Source of the DNA: Channa striata
Lineage: Eukaryota > Chordata > Actinopteri > Anabantiformes > Channidae
Reading direction: 5' to 3'
Assembly (NCBI GenBank): GCA_033026295.1
Contig: CM065187.1
Span: 2,620,888 to 2,684,887, forward strand
Length of the DNA: 64,000 nucleotides
Of this stretch, positions 12,501 through 24,829 are shown piece after piece. The notes beneath the pieces were generated by a model. That model was not told the DNA's origin, searched no databases, and saw only the letters and a program-made list of their open reading frames with translations. Both the position numbers and the translations under genes were made by a program. The stretch's first letter is position 1. Every line of letters starts with the position of its first letter.

Positions 12501-14991
12501 ACAAGTCAGCTGTTCCTCACATCTTCATAGGACTGTTGGAGGGTTAAAACAGTGACAGAAAGTGACGTTGAACATTTACACAAGCACTGACATGATATTG
12601 CTGATAATCACCATTTGCACACATACGACGTACTGTGGTGTAACACTGCTACCATTACTAGCTTTGTTTGTGTAATTTACAGTATGATTTTTGAACTGGT
12701 TGCTTTTTTTTTTACCTGCAGCAATGCAAATGTCAATGATGTCACAGGGAGATAAGGCGAGTCAGGCAGGTGATGGCGTCTGTGGAGATAATCATTATTA
12801 TTATTATTATCATCATCAGGAGGTCCAAGTCACACAAATCAAAAACAAGCTGAAAACAGTGCTGGGAAAATACTAAATCCATGTACAATGGAGCTCCATA
12901 ATAATAATAATATAATAACAATATAATCAACCAAAAAAAATTAAATATTAAATATTACGGTAGTTATTATTACGGTAAGTCACTGAGCCTAATAAATACA
13001 GAATTTTGTTAAAAACTGTCTTATACCTTTAGCTACCTGAAATTTCCGATGCAGGACAGTATTTCTACACTGTCGGTTTGACTGATGTAAAAGTTCTGGG
13101 TTCTTCTTCTGCCTCTGCGTAAAATGACGCAAGTATCGCAGCGCCGCAATACTTTTACTTTTGATACTTGCAGCACACTTTTCCTCATAATTGTCTCATA
13201 CTGAAACACATGGGCTCTACTAAGGTTACGTCTACAGTTAGACGCTTTCTAAATTTTCTTAAAAATTTCCATTTTTTGCTACTTCATGTCTTGACTTTAT
13301 TAGATACCATCTTTTTTTTCTTCACTACACTGAAAACATGTTCGTTAAAGCAGAGCGTATAAATTACCAGCTGCAACATGAATGTATCAGTTATTATATA
13401 ATCCAATATTATCCAAGTCACTGATGTGAAATGCGACTTGCTGCAGAAAGAGGACTTTTAATCTTTGATCATTTTACTCTTCAAGTACTTTTTGAGTTAA
13501 TACACTGTAAAATTGATTACAATTTAGTAGTAATCTTAACTTTACTTTAGTTAACTTTGCTTAAAAATGCACATGTTACTAGTTTTTATCAAGTTACAGG
13601 TAATTGATGGGTGAGAAAAAACCTCTTTACTCATTGTTTTCATTGTTTTGTTAACAAACCATGAGTGAAGACGATGGGACCAAAGTAGAAAGTCCTTATT
13701 ACATAAGTTTGGAATACGAATGTTACACAAGTAACCAGCACTTGATCTTTTCAGGTCAATGAGTTTGCCTGTTTGAAGCGAGTAAATGAAGCTGCTGTTA
13801 AAGTCGTAGGAAATGTCACGTTAGTCGTCCCAACTCAAATAAGTGTGTCATTTGAAAGACTCGACTTCACATGACTTTGTTTGAAATAATCATTCTGAGT
13901 GCTCCGTGCCGAGTGACGAGAACATGGTGAGTACGTTTGTAAGTGCTGTGCACTGTTGTTGTAGTTGGGTAAACTGAATTGTAAGGTAATGCACGTAATA
14001 AGCGTTTGTTCCTGTTTCAGTTTAATCGGTTTGCAGGCTGTTTTCATGTTAGCTCAACTAATCCAAATTTACCGTGTAGTTTTTCGCTTTTAAAAAAGTC
14101 CAAATTTGACAGCAGGACTTTTTTTATTGGTAACAGCATTCAGCCTTTTATCGTAGAAATGATCTGAATTGTCCATTGTTCGCTGATAGTTTTCTTAGCT
14201 TGTTCAACTTTGACTTGCTCCTTTTTTCTTCTGTGTCATGTTTTAAACTTTAAAATAACCTGATTGTAACTGTTGTTACTGTGTGAATCTTCAAAGCAGA
14301 AACTGAGACCAGCTCTCCTTTGAAAACAGCATGAATTAGGCAAATCCGTGACGGTCACGCGCTCCCTGCTGCCGCCGCTTCTGCTGAAGTAACCAGCCGT
14401 TCACAACGCAGAACGAGGAAATGAAATAAAGCAACTTCACTCCTTTATTGCCTTGCAAATGTCCCTGTGGTGAAACACGCTGAAGCCCTTTGCCCGGACA
14501 CATCAGTTCAACGCTGGCCTGTATCTGTTGCTGTGACAGCGGATGGTATGTACATCACTCAGATCTGTTCAAGCACGTTAAACTGAACCAATCCTTTGCT
14601 CGTCTTTATTAATGAATCCAGTGGCTTGATGCAGGTGATTTTTTTTTTTTTTTTTTATGTTTGCGCAGCACAAGAGCTCATGAAAAGCAGGAAATGGAAG
14701 TGATGTGTGTTCATGTACTTCTGTACAGTGACGGTGGCTGTTTCTTGTGGTTTAAGCCAATGGGCATTTCGACTGAGGCAACAGGTTAATGTGTAACATA
14801 GGAGGTGCGGCCTTCAGCAGACGTTTGCTCAGCTCTCACTGTGTGACTCATGCACTGACGAGAAGCTCGGAGCTCTGCGCTTGGCTGTTAGACGCCGGAC
14901 TGGACTGTGGAGGATTTCTTTTTTCTTTCTCCGTGTATTTTTGTATGAAGCGGCGTTTTCCTGCTGGTTGTGACTGAGACACTGAGCTGCC

Positions 14992-17679
14992 ATGGTGAGA
15001 GCTGTACTTTTAGGCTTCATGGTGGGATTGTTTTCACGTTGACAACCCCCCCAGGTTATTCTCCACGAGTGTGTGTGTGTGTTCACCTCTTGTTAACACA
15101 GTTGACTTTATAACTAGTGAGCTGCTGGTGTTCATGTGACAATCACACAGGCCTCGGTGAACTGATAAACGCTCCTTCCTGTTACCACAGCTGCAGGAAG
15201 TGAGGTCCACTCATTAAAATACTGATTACTGCATATGTGCATTTACATAGTGCTGTACTTCGTCTGAGCTTGTAACTCAATGTGCTTTGTGGATTCAGGA
15301 CTTGTGTTTAGTATTCAGTGTGCTGTGGTGGACCGATTCCCCTTTGTGACGTAATTTAAGGCACCAAAAAAAAAAAAACTATACAAACAAAACACTCGTT
15401 TCTACTTTTTTCTTGTTGTACAAACGATGACTGTACGCCCTGAAACAGATGAGGCTTTAATTTCACTTTGAGGCACTTTACCATGTGACAGCTGCTAGTC
15501 GTGTTGCACGTTCAGAAAAACAGTAGGAAGTAGAAATCCGTTCATCAATGATGAAGTTTTATTGTGGATCTTCACCAGCTGTTGGTTTTGTTCCGCTACA
15601 ACGGCCCCTGAAAAAGTTTTAGTCAGTTTAATAAACCATAAACATAAAATTTAAACTAAAATGACTAAAATACCGAAAGGAAAAGCAGCAACTTGCCACA
15701 TTTCAGAAGCTGGAATCATGAAATGTTTGACATTTTGCATTAAGTTTCTGTCACTTAAAGTCCTTTCAGAGAATGTGAAGTTTGACATGTGACGATGATC
15801 ATAATTATAAGCTTGAATTTGTTATGCAAACTTTTTTTTACCAGTAACTGCACTTGTCAGGCGGGTGTATTTGCCTCTGATATGTCGTTGAGGATAAATA
15901 CAAAGCTGCATGAAAAAACATACACATTTATTTATTTTTATAGTGATGCACAGCTGTTGGTACGTTAAATACCCCAAGAGGCACTTTTAGATTACTTGAG
16001 TATTTCCATTTTGTTCAATTCATGTTTCTGACATCTATGTTTCAGATTCAGATACAAAATAAAATCCACTAACAAGAGATGATGTGTTAGTTTGTTGATT
16101 ACCAGATTTTTTTCATCAGGTTTGTTTGCAGTTTACAGCAGCTACTGCTTTTTATTAAATAATTAAAGAGTCAGTCTCTCTGCACAAAACGAGGCACACG
16201 TGGAACAAATCTGGACTAAACATTCATGTTATGAACGACATCAAGTTCAGTAGTGTTTAAAACACTTTGTTTATATCAGTAACGTAGTGGGATTAATGCC
16301 CAGAGAAATTACAGCAGTTTTTCTTTTAAACATTCGGGTTTAAATTTAAGAGCATTTACATAATTTGAGTTGATTCTACTTTTACCCGTTTTCAGTTTGT
16401 TTCCTTCTGCCACCTGCTTTAACTAGAACTAACTTCTTACAGGCTGACACAAACTCTCAGCCACCAGCCTCGGGCTCGTCGGCCAAACTTGAACAAGTGC
16501 AGGGTCAAGTCAACGAGGTTAAAGTCATTCTGAAGGACAACATCAACAAAGTCCTGGAGAGAGGGGACAGACTAGATGACCTGATCGACAAGACTGGTGA
16601 CCTGCAGGCGTCAGTAAGTACCGCACCTGTGGTTCACACCTGAAAACACATGAAAACACTTTGGATTTACTTTTTATACTTCTAACATTGCGATAAAAAT
16701 CTTAGGACATATACAGTAGTTCTTTAAACTTGTGGTTTCTAAAAAATGTTTTTGACACGACAAAAATTTGGCCCCTTATCATGAGGAAACTGAAAGCGAC
16801 ACAACACGAGCACAGGATGGGACTTACTGGAACAAACCAGTGTCTCTAATTGTATATACATTTATCATTTGACTTAAATAATCCTCAAGCTAAAACACAG
16901 TCTGGGCCCATGATCGAAGAGCATTTCTGCTCTTAATATCTCGAATGCACAAACGTGTAAAATGGCCCAGCACAACTTTTCGCCTCTTTCCTCATTAATC
17001 GTGTCATAACAGCTCAGACTGGACTCAACAATGTCAGTCTGCAGCATAGATGGACTGCTGCTGACCAAGCACCAGCCCAGGGTCCGGGACCACTGGTCCT
17101 TTTCAATCCAAACAGTTCCCTCCTCACTGCTGCATGAATCCGGTGTGTTCAGGGTGCAGGAAGGACAGGGCAGATTGCTATCATCCCACATCTGACTGAC
17201 TGAACTAACCTGACCCAGCTAATTGACAGGATAGTAGGACCACTGCACTAAACAACCCCAGAGACACAAAACGTCCACAGAGGAGCAGAAGAGACACAGA
17301 GAGATGTCAAGAGTGTTCTCAAAGAGAAACCAGATGTACAAAAATGACATGGCTGCAGTTTGTGGTCATTCCGGCTCCTCGTAATGTACAATACTCATGT
17401 ACGCAAATGAACTTTGATACTTTTGTCCCCGCTCCCCCGTCAACGCACGGGCGACGTAAAGCCGGTGGTGAAGGCCTCTGCGTAAAGAATGTGAGTCCTC
17501 TCTGCAGCACCTTTTTTAAAATTTGGTTTGTTTCTTTTCAGGCCGACTCGTTCCAAAGAACATCCACGCGGGTCGCCAGGAAATACTGGTGGAAAAACAT
17601 TAAAATGATGATTATAATTGGCGTCGTTGTGGTGATTATCCTCGTCCTCATCATCCTCGCTGCCACTAATGTTATCTAA
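14992..17679 (+). CDS. vamp8: Vesicle-associated membrane protein 8 (endobrevin), R-SNARE
   Basis: Tail-anchored R-SNARE of endosomes, lysosomes and secretory granules that drives membrane fusion with Q-SNAREs. Three coding exons: 14992-14994 (only the ATG, followed by donor GTGAGA), 16443-16613 and 17542-17679, giving 103 residues. The SNARE motif covers about residues 17-76 with the zero-layer arginine at R41 (VLERG). The juxtamembrane VARKYWWKN at 69-77 is typical of VAMP8 and VAMP3, followed by a hydrophobic anchor at about 80-103. The phrase TSTRVARKYWWKN together with DKTGDLQ fits VAMP8 best. Closeness to a mat2a-type gene also matches the human MAT2A-GGCX-VAMP8 order. VAMP5 or a VAMP3-like protein is less likely. 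The 5' exon probably starts in the region 14780-14990. A possible ATTAAA poly(A) signal lies at 17762-17767. Confidence 0.88.
14995..16442 (+). other. vamp8 intron 1
   Basis: Intron of 1448 bp between the ATG-only exon and the SNARE exon. It is AT-rich with short A-runs. I see no exon, RNA gene or recognised repeat within it. Confidence 0.55.
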
Positions 17680-18290
17680 GTCCCAATTTGCGCAGCTGAG
17701 GACTGACAGACATTAAGGATTTTAGCTTTCAATTGCTCTTGTGATGATTTTGGCTCATACAATTAAATGTTTTATTGTTTCAGATCAAAACATGTATGTA
17801 AATTCCGTTTGTAAGATACTGTAACATCTGCAGACAAACTATTGTTAATTTCAATAACGCTGAAACATGACGTGACGTTTGAAAAGTGCCAGACTTTATG
17901 AAAAAGTTGGCCGAGAAACGTCCTTTAACACTCCATGAAAGTGAAGTAATACCACTTTATTAATATTTGAAAGGATGACAAATCCAATTAAGTCTTTATT
18001 ACTTTATTTTGCTGTATTTCTTCATGTCCAATACACTGTGTATATATATATATTTTTATGACTGTCAAACTCTGTAGTAACATATGTATAATATGACTGA
18101 TGACAAAGAGTAAATCGTAACAACGCGTTTCATAACTCTGCTACCACACTACTGTCTAAACGTGTGATCTGTTCCAACCCATCTAACATTTCAGTTGTGG
18201 GATAACTCAAGCAATTCACAAATAGCATTTGAAAACGTTAAATACAAATATAAAGATATGAGTGACTACTAAAACTCTGGAGCAATCTAA
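17680..18290. other. Convergent 3' region between vamp8 and hnrnpd
   Basis: vamp8 3' UTR from the left and the far 3' UTR of hnrnpd from the right meet here. AT-rich, with a short TATA run near 18042-18053. Minus-strand AATAAA motifs occur near 17956 and 18000 and could serve hnrnpd. No other feature seen. Confidence 0.4.
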
Positions 18291-19732
18291 ATGAATCCAA
18301 AACATCAAAGCCTGATCAAAGGTAGAACAAATACTCTGGTAAATATAGAGGAAATGTACTGTAGGTCATGGTGCTTTTTCTTTTTCTTTCTTTTAGTTTT
18401 TTTACAATCAGCTAAGTGCTGGATCATCTCTCTGGCCAAAGCTCCACCAGCGCACAGCAGACTTTCATCACTCTGAAACCTATGGAAAACAAACAAACAC
18501 AAATCAGCTATAAATGCACAAAACACTGCAGGAAGTACATACAAATTAGGAATCCCCCGTGTTTATAATGTCCAATGTTAAAAAACAATAAGGAAAAACA
18601 AACTGAGAACAATTATTTTAACATTTTACAGTTTAAAAAAAGTTAGTCCTGAGAAAGCCAAAAATACTAAATGGAAGAAACCTTCGATTGGTCAAAAATA
18701 CACATTAATAAAGAAAAGCATTAACATGCAAATTTCTGGAAATGTAGTGACACTTTGATTCTTCTTGTTTTACAAATAAGAGGAAAATTTGTTACAGGGA
18801 AATTAATAAAAGAGGAGTCTTTTCCATCTGCTGTCACTAACAAAAAACAGAACAATACATGTACACAAAGTAAAGCACTTTATCCCCCAACACAGTAGAG
18901 TCCAAAACCAGGTTTTAGCTCATGGACTCTTGGCTACAAGAGCTAAATAAAGAAACAAGCATTTTAGATAAAGATTAGGAATGCATATATATTACCAATA
19001 GGAACTGGAAAGTCCAGAGAATGCTGTATGTATCCTTTGAAAAGCAAATAGTTATTCTTTTAAATAATCATTACTTGTGGGGGAGTAAGGGCCTGTAAAA
19101 AATGACAATTACATGTGTATATTTTACGTTTTTTACATTACAAACAGTTGCAAACAAATTAAAAATGGAAAGAAAGATGACAAAGCTGGACGTGTCCCAT
19201 ATTGTTTTAGTTTAGAAATGCTGATACAGGATGTTGTAAGACCATACCAAATGGCAGCATTCGAGAGCGTATGCTTCTCATACCCGGTCCGCATTGAGCG
19301 GGCCCTGAGAGTATCTGGGAGTCAGCTCATGGCCTGCAAGGAAGCTCCGCTGGCAGGTACAAACAAGGTATGTCAGAGTTAGGAGACAACATACTTCCTT
19401 CTTTTCTTTCCTTGCACATCCTTAACTTTGGCATCCATTTTACTGTAGTAGCAGTACTTTACCTGTTAACTTTACAGATTAAAAGAAAAAAAAAAAAGAA
19501 GGTGCAAAAGAGGCAGCAGAAGGCCGGCTGCTAAAATAATCGCCACATGAGTGTAGCCTCTATTTACCACTACTGTAAAGCACTTGAGGGTGCTGAGAAA
19601 AAGAAATGTATAAGAAGAAATTATTCATAATGTTACCAAAACAGCAAAGTTAATATAACTACTTTAAGTTTAAGGTAAGTGAGTGTGTTTCTCTGTTGTT
19701 ACATACCTACTTGAGGACGAGGGTTCCCCCCG
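18291..19732 (-). other. hnrnpd 3' UTR region, with possible alternative UTR exon
   Basis: About 1.4 kb below the hnrnpd stop codon without another gene. Most is AT-rich. A distinct, less AT-rich block at about 19240-19380 carries, on the minus strand, an acceptor (TTCCTTGCAG, exon end at 19333) and two possible donors (exon starts at 19284 or 19248). Human HNRNPD is known to have spliced 3' UTR isoforms, so this may be the equivalent exon. Inference from splice motifs only. Confidence 0.4.
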
Positions 19733-22700
19733 TTAATACGGCTTGTAACTGTTGGTGTGACCACCACGTCGCGGCGACTTGCCGTATCCACCGGACTGAT
19801 CTGCGAACGTGGGGCAAAATTGGACTTTCCGTCACATCAAAGGTAGAAAGAAAATGAACAAAAGGAGTTTGTCAGCGCGGAGACACAGGCCAGTTTACTC
19901 ACTGTTGTAGTCACCATATCCATAATAGTTGTTGTATCCGGAGTAATCATAACCACCATATCCTCCATACCCTTGGTTACCGTAGCCATAATTGCCGTAA
20001 TTTCCATATCCTTGATTCCAATAGTTTCCGTAACCCTGGTTCCAATTTTGATTAGGACCTGGAAGGAAATAGAATTTCAATTAAACACTTTTCATCATCA
20101 TTCAACCTCATATGCCTTTGAAATTAAAGAAATGTATTAAATAATTTCGGGGGGATTTTAAAGATGCCTTTAAACAATAAATAAATAAATAATCAAGACT
20201 TGTACTTCCTGTGCTGTCACTCAAGTGGCAGCAGCAGCAGTTACTCCGGAGTCTGAGATTTTACTGGAACATTATGTGATCAGAGCTTGAGACTTTTGCC
20301 TTGACGATGGAAGCGACCCAAGCGTTTATTGGTGGATTTTTTGTAACAAATTACTGTTTATCAGGGATTCAAAATGCAAATACATAGTGCGGTTCTACTG
20401 TCTTTTCCCTCTGAAATACTGAGTGAAACTTACCACCTCCTCTCCCTCGAGACCTGGATGAGTATCCACCTCTGCCTCCCCAGTACTGCTGCTGCTGATA
20501 CTGCTCCTTAGACATCGCCACCTTTATTTCACACTAAGGGACCACCAGTTTGTACATTTGTCAAAAAAGCCGCCACACAGTCAGTTAAATAATAAGGGAA
20601 TAATGTTACATTTGCTCATAAAATCAAGAGCATTTACCTTGCTTAGACCAATATTGTGGTACTTCTTCTCCATGATCTTCTTAACGGGTTCCTCCTCTGT
20701 GAATGTGATGAAGCAGAAGCCTCTCCTTTTATTTGTTTTGTTCTCCATGGGAAGTTCAATTGATTCTACCTGTTCACAGCGTCAGTTAATAATTAAACAA
20801 TTGTCAGCCGTCTTCCTGATAACGGCTCAATTGTATGTGTCAAAAACAATGGGTAGGCAAAGTTTGTTTGTCTAAAACCCCACAGGAACTCTGACAGCTA
20901 CGCGTGTCACGGCGTTAGAACACAAACGTACCTCTCCGAAGGCACCGAAGTACTCCCGGACTTTCTCCTCAGGAGTGTCTGGAGAGAGGCCGCCAACAAA
21001 GATCTTCTTTACGGGTTCCTTGCTCTTCATGGCTTTGGCTTTCTTTGGGTCAATGACCTTGCCATTGAGTTTATGTTCCTTCTGTGAGGCAACCTTAAAA
21101 TAAGCGTAAAGGTCACACAGACAACCAATATTTAAAGGGGGTAACTTCACGTGGTGGTACTAAGGAAATCGTTATCGACGTTTGGTTATCAACAAAGTGA
21201 TAATCAAAGCTTCATGTAAAACTGTAAAAGCACAACTGTTTTATCAACCTGCTGTTTCATTTCTTAACATATAATAGTTGAAAAATGCCCAGAACATAAA
21301 ATAAAACTGTTTAGAATGTTATAATAAAATAGAGAAAGGAAAGAAAAACCAATCTGCTGCAGACTTCTTTATAAACTGGATGAAAGCATATTCTCAGTGT
21401 TGCAGAGTAAAAAACTGTTTCATCAGTATATATTTAGCCCAGACAAACATGGCAGAGGGAAGATCGTCAGTTACACTAGTACATACTGATGTTTTTTACG
21501 CCAGTAGTTTAGGTTTTAAACGTATCATGACATCTGCTTGTGCTCAACAAACCGAGGACAGATGTGTAATTTCCAGCCTCCTGGATTAGAAAATACAGTG
21601 ACAACCTGAGACACGGGTTAAAATATTTTTTCACAGATTAACAGAGAGAAGATTTTTCCATCTAGATGATTAGAACGATCTTTAATGGTTCTGAAAATAA
21701 CATCTTCACTGATGATAGGTGACATTGAGCCTTCAAACACCACCAGGTATTTCATTTTAGGGGAGTGCGATGCTTAGCGGTGATCAGGGACAGGCCCAAA
21801 CTGGAGTCAGGAGTGATTCAGGTAACTCTCCCTCTTACCACAACACTTTACATTATATTGTTAAGTATAATGTTTAGTATTATGCAGTATTATGCATTAT
21901 GCTCACAGTACTGTGTGAACGTTTTTCATCCAGGGAAGAATCTGATCAGTCCCAATTTATTCTGCATGGACAAGGAGTCCAAACGTAAGGCCAAGTACTG
22001 TCTTCAAAGACAAAAAGAAAAAGGAATCCTGCAACAGGTGGCGTTGAAACTTCAACATCGGGTCAGTTTGAAGAGACAAAGAACTATGAGACAGACCCAA
22101 TCTACAAAATGACTGTGCCAGGTTTTCCGTTCTACAGAAACAAACCTTCACACCTAGTATGTGGGAAAAACTACGTGCTGAGGAGGACTGGCGCTGTCTT
22201 ACAGCCGAAAGGTGGCACGCAGCAAATGCTTATTTAATTTAAGTTTTTCTATTTACTGCACCGTCATCGCAGACTCCACCCTACCTCAAAGATCCCGGCA
22301 AACTTATTTCAATATTTCAATAGCAACAGACAGTTTGATGTCATTGTTGCCTCTGTCGCACCACTGTGCACACTCCACTGCTTAATCAACAGCACGTCCT
22401 TTATTATCGTTTCTTTTCTACAGTTAGAGAGAGAGAAATTACATATTGGATCTTATACAGTCACTTAACTTTGGGCAACTCAAACTTCTGATGAACTGTG
22501 TTAAGCAGAGTATAACAATACCTTCTCCACACTTTCAGGTTCTTTGAAGAGCACGAAGCCAAATCCTCTTGAACGTCCAGTCAGTGGGTCAAGTTTTAAT
22601 GTGCAGTCCACAACCTCCCCGAACTTGGAGAAGTAATCCTTCAGGTCTTTCTTAGTCGTGTCCCAGCTGAGTCCTCCCACAAACATCTTTCTGCAGACAA

Positions 22701-22991
22701 AACAAGCACTTCCTGTGTGTAAGAAGCTGCAGCGTGCTTGTGAACACACACCTTAAATATGACATATGTACACATAAGCTGTTATTACAGGCTGGATGAG
22801 TCTCACTCATGCATAGCTCCGTACCCTTCATCCTCCTCGTTTTTGCTGGCGTCGATCCTCGATCCCTCGGCCTCGCCCCCCATCAGGCCACAATCCCCGG
22901 CCGCTGACATCGGGTCATCGCTGTTTGCCTCTCCGTCCTCCTCCATTCTCATCATGGTTGGGTCATCGCTGAATTCGTAATCCTCCGACAT
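19733..22991 (-). CDS. hnrnpd: Heterogeneous nuclear ribonucleoprotein D (AUF1)
   Basis: RNA-binding protein that binds AU-rich elements and controls mRNA decay, moving between nucleus and cytoplasm. Seven coding exons: 22825-22991, 22522-22690, 20932-21093, 20638-20769, 20434-20533, 19903-20058, 19733-19800, giving 317 residues with consistent phases. An acidic N-terminus ends in IDASKNEEDEG. RRM1 runs from about residue 57 (KMFVGGLSWD, later RSRGFGFVLF) and RRM2 from about 142 (KIFVGGLSPDTPEEKVREYF, later RRGFCFITF). The C-terminus is Gly/Tyr/Asn/Gln-rich with NWNQGYGNY-type repeats and ends NSYKPY, the paralogue-specific HNRNPD tail. HNRNPDL and HNRNPAB are less likely from the N-terminus and tail. 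The Gly/Tyr exon 19903-20058 corresponds to the alternatively spliced exon that separates AUF1 isoforms in mammals; here it is 156 nt, divisible by three. Confidence 0.96.
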
Positions 22992-23350
22992 CTTATTCAG
23001 GCTTTCTCAGTAAAGTTGAACACAAACTCAAGCTCCTCCACAATTCCTCGGTGGCGCTAACTTAGCTGTGCGCTAATGCTAGCTAGTGGCTAGCTAAAAT
23101 CTTTAATATACTAACGCTCGTGATGTCGTTAACTGAAACACTGTCGCTAATTAAAGAAATCCAGCTGTTTTGTCTCAGTTTAATGTGGGATGTTAGTATG
23201 AGTTTAGGCAAAACGTGTTTCGATAAGGCAAAGTTTGTCCTTGTTGCTAAGTTACAATTTTAGGGATGATTCGTAGAGTCGTTTTGTTTTCATCGCAATC
23301 GCTTCTTCTTCGTCGGTGAAATTTGCAACACGGTAGGTTTGAAGGCGTTT
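22992..23350 (-). promoter_or_regulatory. hnrnpd 5' UTR and promoter
   Basis: CpG-containing region upstream of the ATG at 22991. Around 23056-23096 there is a cluster of GCTAAC, TTAGC, GCTAAT and GCTAGC hexamers, a pattern repeated at other promoters of this window. CpG density fades after about 23350. No TATA box recognised. Confidence 0.5.
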
Positions 23351-24080
23351 CCGCCCTCCACAGGCCACTTGTGGAATTATTTATTTAGAGAAGAGATTAT
23401 TTACTGATTGTTATTTCTTAGCTACACTAATAACACTTATTATAATTTCATTACTCCTGCTGCCCCTCTTATTTTCAGGTTGGACCAGCTCCCCCAGGAC
23501 GGCCATAATCTCAGGTTTGAGGGAGGGGGAGGGTCTCAGAAACTGATAAATAACCATCAGCATTTCTAAAATAAGTAATAAAATAAACATATAAAGTCTA
23601 AATCAAATCTATGTCCATCTCAGTGCTTATTTGAATTGCATGTGCGCAGCTTTGCCCAGGTCCTTACAAATCAAAATGTCTGCGGTGTAAATCACTAGAG
23701 TATAAATCGTCATTCTGTGTCTTTTCTGTTACCTGAGGTATTACAAACAAAAAGGATGAACAGCGTCTTCGCAGGCTCTCGCTCATGGTCCCTTGACCTT
23801 TTAGCCCCCAGGGCCTGTGCCTAATAGGCCCATTCAGTGATTCATCCATGGCTACACGGAAAAAACATTAAAGAACTTTACACAACAATAAACCTTCCCC
23901 TTCACTTCGTCATTGCTGGAAAGAAAAAACTAATAATTAGGCAAACATATGGAGAGAATCTTCAGCTTTTGGGCCCTTGTTCGTTGCTCCTTTTCTCTGA
24001 ACAGCAGATCAGTGTTTGATTGGTCCCAAAGCGGATCAGATACCCGGGTGTTGTGCTTCAAGTCCGTGCTTTTATTGTGA
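23351..24080. other. Intergenic spacer, nothing recognised
   Basis: AT-rich DNA between the hnrnpd promoter and the start of the tmem150c-like gene. Short open frames on both strands have no recognisable content. No repeat identified. Confidence 0.45.
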
Positions 24081-24084
24081 AGGG

Positions 24085-24251
24085 TGCTCACCCAAGCCGG
24101 AAGTCATAGTTTATCCGAAGGGCGATTTACTCGCACCTGCAGCACAATCCCATCACGTCACCGTGTCATCGTGAAGAGTCACCGGACGACGTTCGACAGA
24201 GTCCATCCACAGGTGAAGCTCGACGGCGGGAGCGTCTCCCCCGGAAGGAAC
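24085..24251 (+). promoter_or_regulatory. Probable promoter and 5' UTR exon of tmem150c-like gene
   Basis: Contains an ETS-type site (CCGGAAGT at about 24094) and ends at a good donor, CAG followed by GTATGA, at 24251/24252. The next acceptor in line is at 24817, in front of the coding exon. No ATG-initiated frame continues across, so it would be untranslated. Inferred from motifs only. Confidence 0.4.
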
Positions 24252-24829
24252 AGGTATGAACTCGAATGACCTGCGAGTCTTTAACCTTATTTGAGTTTGA
24301 TGCATGTCTGAAAAACTGATGTGGCAACATTGATCAGCTGTAACAAATGACCAGTAAAGCAAGTTGCGTGTGTCGTTGTTGGATCTGTGGAACAGAGCAT
24401 CTACTGAGAGCTGCACAATGTCCCCGGAGACATGCAAAAGGATCCAAAACAACCACAGAGCAGCAAAGAAAAAGAGGAGATGACTTTAAAAAATGACATT
24501 GTAACGCATTGTGAGATGCCAGGTGACTCCAGACATGCAGCGGGAGGAAAGGAAGTGGTCACACAAATGAAAGCGGCGACATACAAAATGACCACGACCC
24601 TGCAGGCTTTTATTGCAGAAGATCAGTCGCTCCAGCGCTGAGGTGAATCAAAGAGAGAGATGCAGATGGAGAATTTTCCTCAATCTGGCAACAAAAAAGT
24701 GTTTCCACTGATGGATTTTATCTGTAAAGCATAAATAGTGCAGGATCAGAAAGTTCATTACATGTCCCAGAATACAAACTAACACAGCGCCTTTTTCTTC
24801 TTCTTCTTCTTCTGTAGAGTCAGACCAAG

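Larger units (their letters stand above)
10440..14780. other. Gene-poor intergenic interval
   Basis: No exon of a recognised family on either strand. Contents seen: a repeat head at about 10585-10630 (GGGCAGCACAGTGGTGG), a retroelement-tail-like phrase at about 11118-11150 (GGGATTGATAAAGTATTTCTG), a long TG microsatellite at 12430-12498, an ATT/ATC trinucleotide run at about 12793-12817, and a T-run at about 14639-14656. The rest is AT-rich and unique-looking. The 177-codon open frame at 10866-11399 has no ATG start and no family hallmark, so I do not call it a gene. Confidence 0.5.
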
